NCBI GenBank assembly: GCA_024103215.1
Contig: JAGFIY010000127.1
Coordinates: 1 to 64,000 of the forward strand
Length of the DNA stretch: 64,000 nt
Reading direction: 5' to 3'
DNA from: Melioribacteraceae bacterium
GTDB lineage: Bacteria > Bacteroidota > Ignavibacteria > Ignavibacteriales > Melioribacteraceae
The notes below the pieces were generated by a model. The model made no database searches. It was given only the letters and a program-made list of their open reading frames with translations, and was not told the origin of the DNA. Numbering within the stretch: the stretch's first letter is position 1; each line of letters starts with the position of its first letter. Shown one piece after another: positions 7,046-15,767 of the stretch. Both the position numbers and the translations under genes were made by a program.

Positions 7046-9512
7046 ATACAGCCTTCTAATTTTAGCTCTCTTTTCAGCTGATTTATATTCACAGACGGAA
7101 AGGGCTAACTACAGAATTTTGGGTATAAGAGTCGAAGGAAATGTAACTGCCGACGCTAACACGATTATTGCCAACAGCGGACTCAAAGTAAACGATGAGA
7201 TCGAGGTTCCCGGCGATGCCACAATTAACGCAATTAAAAGGTTGTGGGCTCTTAACATATTTACTGCAGACATTGAAATTGTCGTTGAACAGCAAGTGCA
7301 GGACGGTGTGTTCCTTCTTATAAAAGTGCAGGAACATCCTAGGATTGAAGACTTCGCGCTTTCCGGCAACGATGAAATTGATGATGATGATATTGAGGAG
7401 AAAATCCTTTTCCGCCGAGGCCATATACTAAAACCGCAGGATATATATAACTCAATAACCAAAATCAAAAAACTTTACGAAGAGGAAGGATTTCTTAATG
7501 CAGAGATTAAAGCATATAAATATTCCTTCTTCGAAACAGATACTTCTGATAACGAAATAACGGTTATTTGGAGAAACCAGGAAGATCTCTCGCAAGAATA
7601 CGAAACTGTGTATGATTACGATCCCGAAATTCCATCGGACCTTGTAAGAAAAATCAATGACCGTGTTCTTCTACTTTTTGAAATTGAGGAAGGGGAAGAA
7701 GTAAAGGTTAACAATATAAGTTTTATCGGCAACGAACAATTTGACGAAGATGACTTAAAAAGTGAATTTGACGAAACAGTTGAAAGCTCTTGGTGGAAAT
7801 TCTGGCGAAGTGCCGATTTCAACAAAGAAGAATTCGAGAAAGACAAAAATCTTCTTGTAGATTTTTACAGAAAAAACGGCTACCGGGATTTCGAGGTACT
7901 GGGTGATACTTTGTTGTTCAATAATGACAAATCGGAGGTTGATATTCTCGTTTCTGTCTACGAGGGTCCTCAATATAAAATTCGAAATATTAATTGGGAA
8001 GGCAACAGCGTCTTTACAGACAACCAGCTTACCGATAGACTGGGTTTTCTAAAAGGTGATGTTTACAATTTCGAGAAACTTAATCTAAATCTTTACTTTA
8101 ACGAAACTCAATCTGATATTTCTTCTATGTACCAAGATCTCGGTTATCTCACTTCGCGAGTCGAAGCCGGTGAGAAATTGATAGAACCAGACTCGGTCGA
8201 CTTAACTATTAGAATAACAGAAAACAACAGATACAAAATCAACGAAATAAATATTACCGGAAACGATAAGACAAAAGAAAAAGTAATCCGTCGAGAATTA
8301 TATTCAATCCCTGGTGATTATTACAGCAGAGCCGGAATTTTAAGGAGCATTCAGCAGCTTGCCAACCTGCAGTACTTCAACGTTGAAGGATTATATCAAA
8401 ACGGTGTGAACCCTCAACCTACAAGCGACAGCACAGTTGCAATAACTTACAACGTGGAAGAAAAATCAAGCGATTATCTTAATGCATCTGTTGGTTACAG
8501 CGGCGGGTTTGGCTTCAGCGGTTCGATAGGTGTTACTCTTTCCAATTTCTCGCTTGCCGAACCTTTTCAACTTGGCGGAGGACAAATACTAAATTTCAGT
8601 TGGATGTTTGGTGTTGGTAACTATTATAGAACTTTCACTTTCGGATTTACCGAACCTTGGTTTCTCGATACACCGACACTTGTTGGATTTGACGTTTTTG
8701 ATACCCGTCAAAGATATGTTTACGATCTCCGTCAGACCGGCGGTACTGTTAAAGTTGGTCGAAGATTAAAATGGCCCGATAACTATTTCTACATACAAGG
8801 ATTATTCAGATTTCAATATAATGATATCATAGACGGAAGAAATTTTTATGCCGAAGGTCAAACAAGACAATACACACTTGGTGCAACAATCTCAAGAACC
8901 GATATAGATAATCCGATTTTCCCCTCTACGGGTTCAAAATTTTCGTTGAATGGAGAATTATCAGGCGGTCCGCTGCTTCCGGGCGATGTTGATTATTATA
9001 AAATTAATTTCAAAACCGAATGGTATAAAAGATTATTTAATTCGAACCGACTAGCGTTTTATCTCGGAGCGGAAATCGGATATTTGGAAGAACTTAATCA
9101 AGGTACAATTATTCAGCCTTTTGAGTTTTTCTTTATGGGAGGAAACGGTTTGATCATTGCAACATCTCCTTTAAGAGGGTACGAAGATAGAAGCGTTGGC
9201 CCAAGAAACCAGTTCGGAGATATTATCGGTGGACGTGTGATGACAAAATATACCGCCGAGTTGCGAGCTGCTATTACATTGAATCCAATCCCCATTTATT
9301 TCTTGACTTTCCTAGAAGCAGGTAATACTTTTCTAAATCTTCCCAGCACGGATTTGTTCGATCTAAGAAGATCGGCAGGTGTGGGCGCTCGTTTGCTAAT
9401 AAATCCGCTTGGTTTAATAGGATTTGATTTCGGTTATGGTTTTGATAGAAAAATTGTTGACGGTATTGATCCGAAATGGATCTTTCACTTTCAATTTGGT
9501 AAAGGTTTCTAA
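7014..9512 (+). CDS. bamA: Outer membrane protein assembly factor BamA
   Basis: BamA inserts beta-barrel proteins into the outer membrane. From the ATG at 7014 it is 832 residues with a signal peptide (LLKYSLLILALFSADLYSQ). This start is preferred to an upstream GTG at 6978 because it puts the signal sequence at the N-terminus. Periplasmic POTRA repeats follow, with typical RILGIRVEGNVTAD, DFALSGNDEIDDDDIEEKI, NNISFIGNEQFDEDDL, IRNINWEGNSVFTDNQL and INEINITGNDKTKEKVIRREL, so five POTRAs. The Omp85 barrel occupies the last 400 residues or so, with SPLRGYEDR as the conserved L6 RGY motif and a C-terminal Phe. It sits in the classic uppS-bamA-ompH-lpxD order. Confidence 0.96.
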   Translation: MLDHSLNRLLKYSLLILALFSADLYSQTERANYRILGIRVEGNVTADANTIIANSGLKVNDEIEVPGDATINAIKRLWALNIFTADIEIVVEQQVQDGVFLLIKVQEHPRIEDFALSGNDEIDDDDIEEKILFRRGHILKPQDIYNSITKIKKLYEEEGFLNAEIKAYKYSFFETDTSDNEITVIWRNQEDLSQEYETVYDYDPEIPSDLVRKINDRVLLLFEIEEGEEVKVNNISFIGNEQFDEDDLKSEFDETVESSWWKFWRSADFNKEEFEKDKNLLVDFYRKNGYRDFEVLGDTLLFNNDKSEVDILVSVYEGPQYKIRNINWEGNSVFTDNQLTDRLGFLKGDVYNFEKLNLNLYFNETQSDISSMYQDLGYLTSRVEAGEKLIEPDSVDLTIRITENNRYKINEINITGNDKTKEKVIRRELYSIPGDYYSRAGILRSIQQLANLQYFNVEGLYQNGVNPQPTSDSTVAITYNVEEKSSDYLNASVGYSGGFGFSGSIGVTLSNFSLAEPFQLGGGQILNFSWMFGVGNYYRTFTFGFTEPWFLDTPTLVGFDVFDTRQRYVYDLRQTGGTVKVGRRLKWPDNYFYIQGLFRFQYNDIIDGRNFYAEGQTRQYTLGATISRTDIDNPIFPSTGSKFSLNGELSGGPLLPGDVDYYKINFKTEWYKRLFNSNRLAFYLGAEIGYLEELNQGTIIQPFEFFFMGGNGLIIATSPLRGYEDRSVGPRNQFGDIIGGRVMTKYTAELRAAITLNPIPIYFLTFLEAGNTFLNLPSTDLFDLRRSAGVGARLLINPLGLIGFDFGYGFDRKIVDGIDPKWIFHFQFGKGF

Positions 9513-9533
9513 AACAAAAATAAAAGAGGTAAC

Positions 9534-10055
9534 ATGAAAAAGTTAGTTGTTTTATTAGTTCTTTTAACAGCTTTCACAACCAGTTTTGCTCAGATGCAAC
9601 AAAAAATTGGCTTTGTCGATACACAAATTATTCTTACTCAATATCCCGCAGCAATAAAGGCATCAAGCGACCTTGAAAACATGGCTTCAAGATGGAGAGC
9701 TTCTATAGATAGTATGACCGTTGAAATACAGACTGAATATGAAAATTATCAAAAGCAACAAGCAACGATGACTCCGGAAAAACAGCGCGAAATTCAGCAG
9801 CAGCTTCTTGTTAAAGATCAAAGACTTCAGCAATTCAATCAACAGAAATTCGGTCAAGGCGGAGAACTTGCACTTAAGCAGGAAGAATTAATGGCACCCA
9901 TAAGAGAAAAAATTTATACAGCAATTGAAGCGGTTGGAGCCGATGAAGGGATGCAGTTTGTGTTTGATAAAGCCGGTGATGTTTTGCTTCTTTATGCAGA
10001 CCCTGCATATGATTTAACATTCAAAGTTTTGGATAAACTTAAAACACAAAAATAA
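9534..10055 (+). CDS. ompH: OmpH/Skp-family periplasmic chaperone (first copy)
   Basis: Skp-type trimeric chaperones hold unfolded outer-membrane proteins in the periplasm on the way to BamA. This 173-residue protein has a cleavable signal peptide (MKKLVVLLVLLTAFTTSFAQ), the opening strand KIGFVDTQIIL, and a long charged coiled-coil region (about residues 45-120, rich in Gln and Lys). It closes with the typical C-terminal block GMQFVFDKAGDVLLLYADPAYDLT. AGAGGT precedes the ATG. It lies 21 bp after bamA and 18 bp before a paralogue, so the two copies arose by tandem duplication or work as a mixed set. Confidence 0.93.
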   Translation: MKKLVVLLVLLTAFTTSFAQMQQKIGFVDTQIILTQYPAAIKASSDLENMASRWRASIDSMTVEIQTEYENYQKQQATMTPEKQREIQQQLLVKDQRLQQFNQQKFGQGGELALKQEELMAPIREKIYTAIEAVGADEGMQFVFDKAGDVLLLYADPAYDLTFKVLDKLKTQK

Positions 10056-10073
10056 TTCTAAAAGGTGTTTAAG

Positions 10074-10586
10074 ATGCAAAAGCTGAGTATATTAATTGTA
10101 TCGTTTTTTCTTATGGTAACCGGATCCGTCTCTGCACAAATTCAAATCGGTTACATTGATTCTGATGCGATTATGAAGGAACTTCCGGATGCACAAGACG
10201 CTCAAACAAGACTTGATGCGTTAATTCAGGAATGGAATGAAGAACTGAAAAAAATTGAGAATGAATGGAAAACAAAGTATGATGATTATGAAAATAGAAA
10301 GTTAATTATGAGCCAGCAACGTCGCGCAGAAGTTGAAAAAGAATTAGTTCAATTGGAAAATAATATTTCCGAATACCGGCAGAAAAAATTTGGTGTTAAC
10401 GGTGATCTTTTTAAGAATCAGGAAGAGTTGATGAAACCAGTTCAAAACAAAATATTTAATGCTATAAATGAAGTAGCTAAAGAGATGGACTTGGATTTTG
10501 TCTTTGATAGAAGCGGCGATATATTATTTTTATACGCTAAAGAAGAATATGACATAACACCGTTAGTCTTAGAAAAATTAAAATAA
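10074..10586 (+). CDS. ompH: OmpH/Skp-family periplasmic chaperone (second copy)
   Basis: This second Skp-like protein has the same architecture: a signal peptide ending near SVSAQ, IQIGYIDSDAIMKELPDAQ, a coiled coil, and the end block DLDFVFDRSGDILFLYAKEEYDITPLV. The ATG at 10074 gives 170 residues. A GTG at 10065 is in frame but lies inside the Shine-Dalgarno AAAGGTG that serves the ATG. The tip of the coiled coil is more acidic and less Gln-rich than in the first copy, so the two may prefer different clients; that is inference. Confidence 0.92.
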   Translation: MQKLSILIVSFFLMVTGSVSAQIQIGYIDSDAIMKELPDAQDAQTRLDALIQEWNEELKKIENEWKTKYDDYENRKLIMSQQRRAEVEKELVQLENNISEYRQKKFGVNGDLFKNQEELMKPVQNKIFNAINEVAKEMDLDFVFDRSGDILFLYAKEEYDITPLVLEKLK

Positions 10587-10589
10587 ATT

Positions 10590-11645
10590 ATGGAAATTAA
10601 AGTTTCTCAAGCCGCCGAGCTTATCGGCGGTAAAATTTTCGGCGATCCGGATGTTGTCTTCACCGGTCTAGCCGATATAAAAAATGCTGCTCCCACGGAT
10701 TTAACTTTTATTTACAATCCTGCTTATCAAAAATATTTAGAAACCACAAAAGCCTCGTCAATTATAGTAAATCCTAGCATCAAAAAAACAAGAACCGATT
10801 TAACATATATTGAAGTTGAAGATTCGGCAAAAGGTTTTTATAAGATACTAATTAAGTATTTTAATCCCACAATTACTTTGAATGGAATTGATGAAAGTGC
10901 TTTTATTCATCCAACTGCAAATATTGGGCAAAATACATCAATTGGAAAGAATGTCGTAATTGAAGAAAACTGCATCATAGGCAATAATACTACAATATTT
11001 CATAACACTGTTATTTTGAGAGATTGCAAAATTGGAAATTCAGTGTTGATTTATCCGAACGTTACAATCCGTGAGAATTCTGAAATTGGAGATAATGTAA
11101 TAATCCACAGCGGAACGGTGATTGGAGCAGATGGGTTTGGTTATTCTCCAGATAAAAATGGAGTATACACAAAAATACCGCAGATCGGAAAGGTTATTAT
11201 AGAGAACGATGTTGAACTTGGCGCAAACGTAACGATTGATAAAGCAGCACTTGGGGCAACAATAATTCAAAGCGGTACAAAAATCGATAATCTCGTTCAA
11301 GTAGGTCATAATGTTGAAATCGGAAAGCACACAGCTATTTCTGCACAAAGTGGAATATCGGGCAGCACAATTGTCGGGAACCATGTTGTGATGGGAGGTC
11401 AAGTTGGTTTAGCTGACCATTTAGAAATTGCGGACGGAGTTTTGTTGGGTGCTCAATCTGGAGTGGGTAAATCAATAAAAAAACCTGGAAAATACTTTGG
11501 TTCCCCCGCTCTTGATCTCTCTACTACTTTGAGGTTGATGACTCACTACAAATATCTCCCTGAGTATGCCGATAAAATTTCAAGACTTGAAAAAAAATTA
11601 AAATCTCTCGAAGAAAAACTCGCAAAACTTGATGAGGACAATTAA
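10590..11645 (+). CDS. lpxD: UDP-3-O-acylglucosamine N-acyltransferase
   Basis: LpxD adds the second hydroxyacyl chain to UDP-3-O-acyl-glucosamine from acyl-ACP, the third step of lipid A synthesis. The 351-residue protein has the N-terminal uridine-binding domain (residues 1-100, with ADIKNAAPTDLTFIYNP) and then a left-handed beta helix of hexapeptide repeats (about 100-310). The catalytic His240 is in DNLVQVGHNVEIG. A C-terminal helix is Lys/Glu-rich. It follows ompH by 3 bp, and its stop overlaps the next start as TAATG. Confidence 0.96.
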   Translation: MEIKVSQAAELIGGKIFGDPDVVFTGLADIKNAAPTDLTFIYNPAYQKYLETTKASSIIVNPSIKKTRTDLTYIEVEDSAKGFYKILIKYFNPTITLNGIDESAFIHPTANIGQNTSIGKNVVIEENCIIGNNTTIFHNTVILRDCKIGNSVLIYPNVTIRENSEIGDNVIIHSGTVIGADGFGYSPDKNGVYTKIPQIGKVIIENDVELGANVTIDKAALGATIIQSGTKIDNLVQVGHNVEIGKHTAISAQSGISGSTIVGNHVVMGGQVGLADHLEIADGVLLGAQSGVGKSIKKPGKYFGSPALDLSTTLRLMTHYKYLPEYADKISRLEKKLKSLEEKLAKLDEDN

Positions 11646-13057
11646 TGCTCGAACAACAAAGAACAATTAAAAAATCTGTATCAATAACAGGACTTGGTCT
11701 TCATACCGGCACAAAATGTAAGATGACATTTAAACCTGCGCCTGAAGGAGCCGGAATAAATTTCGTGAGAACTGATTTAGGCGGAAACCCAACTATTCCT
11801 GCCCTCGCTGAATATGTGATTGATATTTCAAGAGGAACAACACTGGGAATCGGTGAAGCAAAAGTTCACACTGTTGAACACGTTCTTGCGGCAATTATGG
11901 GACTTCAGATCGACAACATAACAATTGAACTCGAAGGAATTGAACCGCCAGTAGGCGACGGCAGTGCTATGCCGTATGTTGAAAAACTTCTCGAAGCCGG
12001 ATTCGTGGTTCAAGAAGCTCCAAAAGATTATCTAATAATTGATGAAACAGTGATGTATCACAACGAGGATGAACAGGTTGATATTGTTGCTCTTCCATTA
12101 GATGGATACAGAATTACTGTAATGGTCGACTACCAAAATCCTGCTTTAGGTAGTCAGCATAGTGGCTTATTTGATCTTGAAAAAGAATTTGTTGAAGAAT
12201 TTGCACCAGCAAGAACTTTCTGTTTTTTAAGTGAAGTCGAACTGTTAGCAGATCAAGGATTAATTAAAGGCGGCAATCTCGATAATGCTGTTGTTATTGT
12301 AGATCACGATCTAAACGAACAAGGATTGGATAAATTATCAAAAAAGCTTGGACTAAAACAAAAAATTAAAGTTGGTGAATCCGGATTCTTAAATGATAAA
12401 TCTTTACGATATAGAAATGAACCTGTAAGACATAAACTTTTGGATATGATCGGCGATCTTGCATTGATTGGTGCTCCGATAAAAGCTCAAATCCTTGCGG
12501 CTCGTCCAGGACATAAAGCGAATGTAGAGTTCGCAAAAAAAATTAGGAAATTATACCAACAGAAGAAACTGGTTAGAAAGTACCAACATGTTAAAAAGGA
12601 AGGTGTCGTTCTCGATATTGAAGCAATTCACAAGATACTTCCTCATAGATATCCGTTTTTGCTTGTAGACAAAATTACTGAACTGGAGCTTGATAAAAAA
12701 GTTGTTGGAATAAAATCAGTAACTGCAAACGAACCATTTTTCCAAGGTCATTTTCCCGGACAGCCAATAATGCCAGGAGTTCTAATCATTGAGGCGATGG
12801 CTCAAACAGGAGGAATTTTATTACTTAACTCGGTTGAAAATTCCGAGGATAAACTTGTTCTTTTTATGCAGATACGAAATGCAAAATTCAGAAAACAAGT
12901 TGTTCCCGGAGATCAGTTAAGAATTGAAGCTGAGTTTGTAAGTCAAAAAAGAAACATAGTGATTTTTAAAGCAGAGGCTTTTGTAAACAATGATATTGTA
13001 TGCGAAGCCGAACTAATGGCTGGCGTAGTCGATAGGCTGAATAAACAACCGGAATAA
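11645..13057 (+). CDS. lpxC-fabZ: Bifunctional UDP-3-O-acyl-N-acetylglucosamine deacetylase / 3-hydroxyacyl-ACP dehydratase
   Basis: This 470-residue fusion joins the committed step of lipid A synthesis to a fatty-acid elongation enzyme. Residues 1-305 are LpxC: VHTVEHVLA gives zinc ligand His79, VRHKLLDMIGD gives His263 and Asp267, and GHKANVEFA gives His290. Residues 325-470 are FabZ: LPHRYPFLLVD with catalytic His334, then GHFPGQPIMPGVLIIEAMAQ with Glu383. Both active sites look intact. The fusion is known from Bacteroidetes/Chlorobi relatives. Because FabZ and LpxA/LpxD use the same hydroxyacyl-ACP pool, the fusion may tie the two pathways together. Confidence 0.97.
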   Translation: MLEQQRTIKKSVSITGLGLHTGTKCKMTFKPAPEGAGINFVRTDLGGNPTIPALAEYVIDISRGTTLGIGEAKVHTVEHVLAAIMGLQIDNITIELEGIEPPVGDGSAMPYVEKLLEAGFVVQEAPKDYLIIDETVMYHNEDEQVDIVALPLDGYRITVMVDYQNPALGSQHSGLFDLEKEFVEEFAPARTFCFLSEVELLADQGLIKGGNLDNAVVIVDHDLNEQGLDKLSKKLGLKQKIKVGESGFLNDKSLRYRNEPVRHKLLDMIGDLALIGAPIKAQILAARPGHKANVEFAKKIRKLYQQKKLVRKYQHVKKEGVVLDIEAIHKILPHRYPFLLVDKITELELDKKVVGIKSVTANEPFFQGHFPGQPIMPGVLIIEAMAQTGGILLLNSVENSEDKLVLFMQIRNAKFRKQVVPGDQLRIEAEFVSQKRNIVIFKAEAFVNNDIVCEAELMAGVVDRLNKQPE

Positions 13058-13059
13058 AA

Positions 13060-13839
13060 ATGAGCACAAAAATCCATAAGACTGCTATAGTCAGCAGTAA
13101 AGCAAAATTAGGCAACGATGTTGAAGTCGGACCATTTTCAATAATTTACGACGATGTTCAAATTGGCGACGGATGTAAAATTCAACCCCATGCTGTTATT
13201 TACGACGGGGCAAGGCTAGGCAGTAATGTCCAAGTTTTTCAAGGCGCCTCCATTTCAAACGCACCACAAGATCTCAAGTACGCTGGCGAAAAAACTTATT
13301 TCTACATCGGTGAGAATACAATACTAAGAGAATTTGTCACATTGCATCGAGGAACGGTTGAAAGTGGAAAAACAGTTGTAGGCTCAAACTGTTTGATAAT
13401 GGCCTATACTCATGTAGGACATGATTGTATTATCGGCAATAATTGTATACTTGCGAACTCAGTCCAAATAGGAGGTCACGTTGAAATTGATGATTATGTT
13501 ATTGTCGGCGGGGATTCACCGATTCATCAATTTTGTAAAATTGGCAAACATGCCTTTATAGGAGGAGGTTTTAAGGTCGCTGCTGATGTACCACCGTATG
13601 TTTTAGCCGGAGATGCTCCGCTTAGATACAAAGGATTGAATGTGATTGGATTGAGAAGACGTGGATTTACAAGTGAACAAATTACAGTATTAAAATCTTC
13701 TTACGATATTCTTTATAACTCCGGATTGAATTTCAGTATGGCTAAAGAAAAGATTAAAGAAACTTATCCTCATGATCCTTTAGCACAGGATATTTTAGAC
13801 TTCCTAAACAGAAGCAACCGAGCTATAATTAGAAGATGA
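13060..13839 (+). CDS. lpxA: UDP-N-acetylglucosamine O-acyltransferase
   Basis: LpxA performs the first acylation of lipid A synthesis, moving a 3-hydroxyacyl chain from ACP to UDP-GlcNAc. The 259-residue protein is a left-handed beta helix followed by a C-terminal helical domain. The catalytic motif MAYTHVGHDCIIGN carries His118 and His121, the latter matching E. coli His125. The Q-I-GG-H motif QIGGHVEIDDYVIVGG and the C-terminal RYKGLNVIGLRRRGF are typical. It starts 2 bp after lpxC-fabZ and overlaps the next gene by 4 bp (ATGA). Confidence 0.97.
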   Translation: MSTKIHKTAIVSSKAKLGNDVEVGPFSIIYDDVQIGDGCKIQPHAVIYDGARLGSNVQVFQGASISNAPQDLKYAGEKTYFYIGENTILREFVTLHRGTVESGKTVVGSNCLIMAYTHVGHDCIIGNNCILANSVQIGGHVEIDDYVIVGGDSPIHQFCKIGKHAFIGGGFKVAADVPPYVLAGDAPLRYKGLNVIGLRRRGFTSEQITVLKSSYDILYNSGLNFSMAKEKIKETYPHDPLAQDILDFLNRSNRAIIRR

Positions 13840-14618
13840 GATGGAATCTAATTGAAAGCGGATTCAGAACCGGTGCTTTCAATATGGAATTGGATTTAGC
13901 GCTCGCACAGAACTGTCCCTCGGAAAACGGATATTTCAGAGTCTATAGATGGAAACCTTATTGCATTTCCCTCGGGGCAAATCAAAAACTTGAAGATGTG
14001 AACACTGACCTTGCCTCCCAAAACAAAATCGATATCGTAAAACGTCCTACCGGTGGTAGAGCAATTTTACATGCGGAAGAACTAACTTATTCTGTTGTTG
14101 TTCCACTTTCGATCGGACTAAAACCGAAAGAAATTTATGAAAAGATTTCAGACATACTCATCAAAGCAATTATTAACTACGATAATAGATTGAGCGGAAT
14201 GTTTGAACTCGAAAACAAGCAGCCAGACTTCCGCAATTTGCTAAAAGAAAATTCCGGAATGCTCTGTTTTGCAAGCACGGCAAAAAGTGAAGTTAAGCAC
14301 CAAGGGAAAAAAATAATAGGAAGCGCTCAGAGGAAAATTAAAAATGTCGTCTTGCAGCACGGCTCAATACTTATAGGTAATTATCACCGAAGACTGCCGG
14401 AATTCATTAATTCTTCGTATGATGAAAAAACGCTGCTAATTAAAGAAATGAACAAAAAAACAATTGAATTAGAGACAATTCTCTCAGAAAAAATAGATTA
14501 TGATAAATTAAGGAACATAATTATAGATACTTTTTTCTCTGAATTGAATGTCAATAATTACCAAACCATGTCCGACGAAGCTCTTATGCCGGTTGTTGCC
14601 GATCGAATTATCACCTAA
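13836..14618 (+). CDS. Lipoate/octanoyl transferase family protein (LipM/LplA type)
   Basis: This 260-residue member of the biotin/lipoate A/B ligase family either transfers octanoyl from ACP to a lipoyl domain (LipM) or ligates free lipoate (LplA). Seen in the sequence: KRPTGGRAILHAEELTYSVV (lipoyl-binding RRxTGG loop), a Cys144 in SGMLCFASTAK, then HQGKKIIGSAQRK with Lys159, and LQHGSILI. A Cys at this position followed by the GKKIxGSAQ loop is the pattern of octanoyltransferase LipM, so I favour that over LplA. The adenylate-forming C-terminal domain of bacterial LplA is not present. It overlaps lpxA by ATGA although lipoylation is unrelated to lipid A. Confidence 0.8.
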   Translation: MRWNLIESGFRTGAFNMELDLALAQNCPSENGYFRVYRWKPYCISLGANQKLEDVNTDLASQNKIDIVKRPTGGRAILHAEELTYSVVVPLSIGLKPKEIYEKISDILIKAIINYDNRLSGMFELENKQPDFRNLLKENSGMLCFASTAKSEVKHQGKKIIGSAQRKIKNVVLQHGSILIGNYHRRLPEFINSSYDEKTLLIKEMNKKTIELETILSEKIDYDKLRNIIIDTFFSELNVNNYQTMSDEALMPVVADRIIT

Positions 14619-14676
14619 CAATTATTCTTTTTTTTGGTTACTTTTTTTCTTTCGATTAATTTTATTTTAATAGATA

Positions 14677-15750
14677 ATGCAAATAAAACTATATATAGCA
14701 ATTTTTCTACTATCTCAGTTTTTCTCCGTATTAATTGCGCAGGAAAACACGTTGTTCGAGCATTTTCTGAAGGGGAAAAATGTAACTGATATAAGTTCCG
14801 ACGGTGAATCTATCTGGGTTGCGACAGACGGAAGTGGAATTTATAAATATTCATATACAAACAAAACGTGGAGTAATTATTCAACATCCGAAAACAACCT
14901 TTCTCACAATTTTTTTTACTGCATATCCTCAAGCGATAGATATGTTTGGGCAGGGTCTACAGATGGACTTTTTATTCTTGATAAAAGAAGAAATAGCTGG
15001 ACAAAAAGAAAGTTCGGGCTCGGCGGTCAACTTAGCAACTGGATTAGATCCTTAGCTTATGACAAATATGCAAATGTATTATGGATTGGAAGATTTAAAT
15101 TTTTGTCAGCATTTAACATATCAAGCAGAAGATTTTCCGATTACGATTTAACTACAGACGGAGAAGAAAAATCAAACACAATAACCGCAATTGCTGTTGA
15201 CGGCGATAGTTTGGTTTGGTTTGGAACCGAATCTGGAATACATAAATACAACAAACGTTTTGATATAGAAAATTCTTTGGGGAGACAATTCTATAATAAC
15301 TCGCACAATTATTTTAATAACGATAAAGCAGAAATTTCTGTTTCAGACTTTGCTTTTGAAAACAAAAATGTGTGGATTGGTTTAGATGAATTTTTAACGA
15401 GAGAAAACCCCGAGTACAATATCGGAGGAATTTACAAATTCGACAGACTTAATAAATGGCAACGATTTGATATAACTGATGGTTTAGCCGCAAACGGAAT
15501 TTATTCATTGGAAGTGACTGGAAAATATATTTGGGCATCTTTATACAAATTTGATCTTGAAAAGAAGGAACAATATGGTCAAGGAGTTGCTATTATTGAT
15601 CGAATGACAAATGAAATTCGGATGATAAATGACAGTAGTCTTGATTCCGATGTCCATAAACTATTCTTTGACGGAAAATTTTTATGGTTTGGCACAAGCG
15701 ACGGAGTTTATAATTTAGACCTCACAAATAGTTTTATACCAAATTTTTAA
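14677..15750 (+). CDS. Secreted beta-propeller protein of unknown role
   Basis: This 357-residue exported protein has a signal peptide (LYIAIFLLSQFFSVLIAQ) and at least six repeats of the two-component-regulator propeller kind: short strands with SIWVATDGSGIYKY, YVWAGSTDGLFIL, VLWIGRFK, LVWFGTESGIHKY, NVWIGLDE and FLWFGTSDGVYNL. Such W-x-G-T/x-x-G-(I/L) repeats form the sensor half of large Bacteroidetes hybrid kinases. Here they stand alone, with no kinase, transmembrane or sorting domain. The ligand and role are unknown. It sits inside the LPS cluster, 17 bp before the heptose kinase, so an envelope role is a guess from position. Confidence 0.75.
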   Translation: MQIKLYIAIFLLSQFFSVLIAQENTLFEHFLKGKNVTDISSDGESIWVATDGSGIYKYSYTNKTWSNYSTSENNLSHNFFYCISSSDRYVWAGSTDGLFILDKRRNSWTKRKFGLGGQLSNWIRSLAYDKYANVLWIGRFKFLSAFNISSRRFSDYDLTTDGEEKSNTITAIAVDGDSLVWFGTESGIHKYNKRFDIENSLGRQFYNNSHNYFNNDKAEISVSDFAFENKNVWIGLDEFLTRENPEYNIGGIYKFDRLNKWQRFDITDGLAANGIYSLEVTGKYIWASLYKFDLEKKEQYGQGVAIIDRMTNEIRMINDSSLDSDVHKLFFDGKFLWFGTSDGVYNLDLTNSFIPNF

Positions 15751-15767
15751 TAAAGCAAAGGAGAAAA

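Noticed and set aside
7089-7468. Two overlapping minus-strand ORFs inside bamA
   Set aside because: They are shadows of POTRA coding sequence with no start signals.
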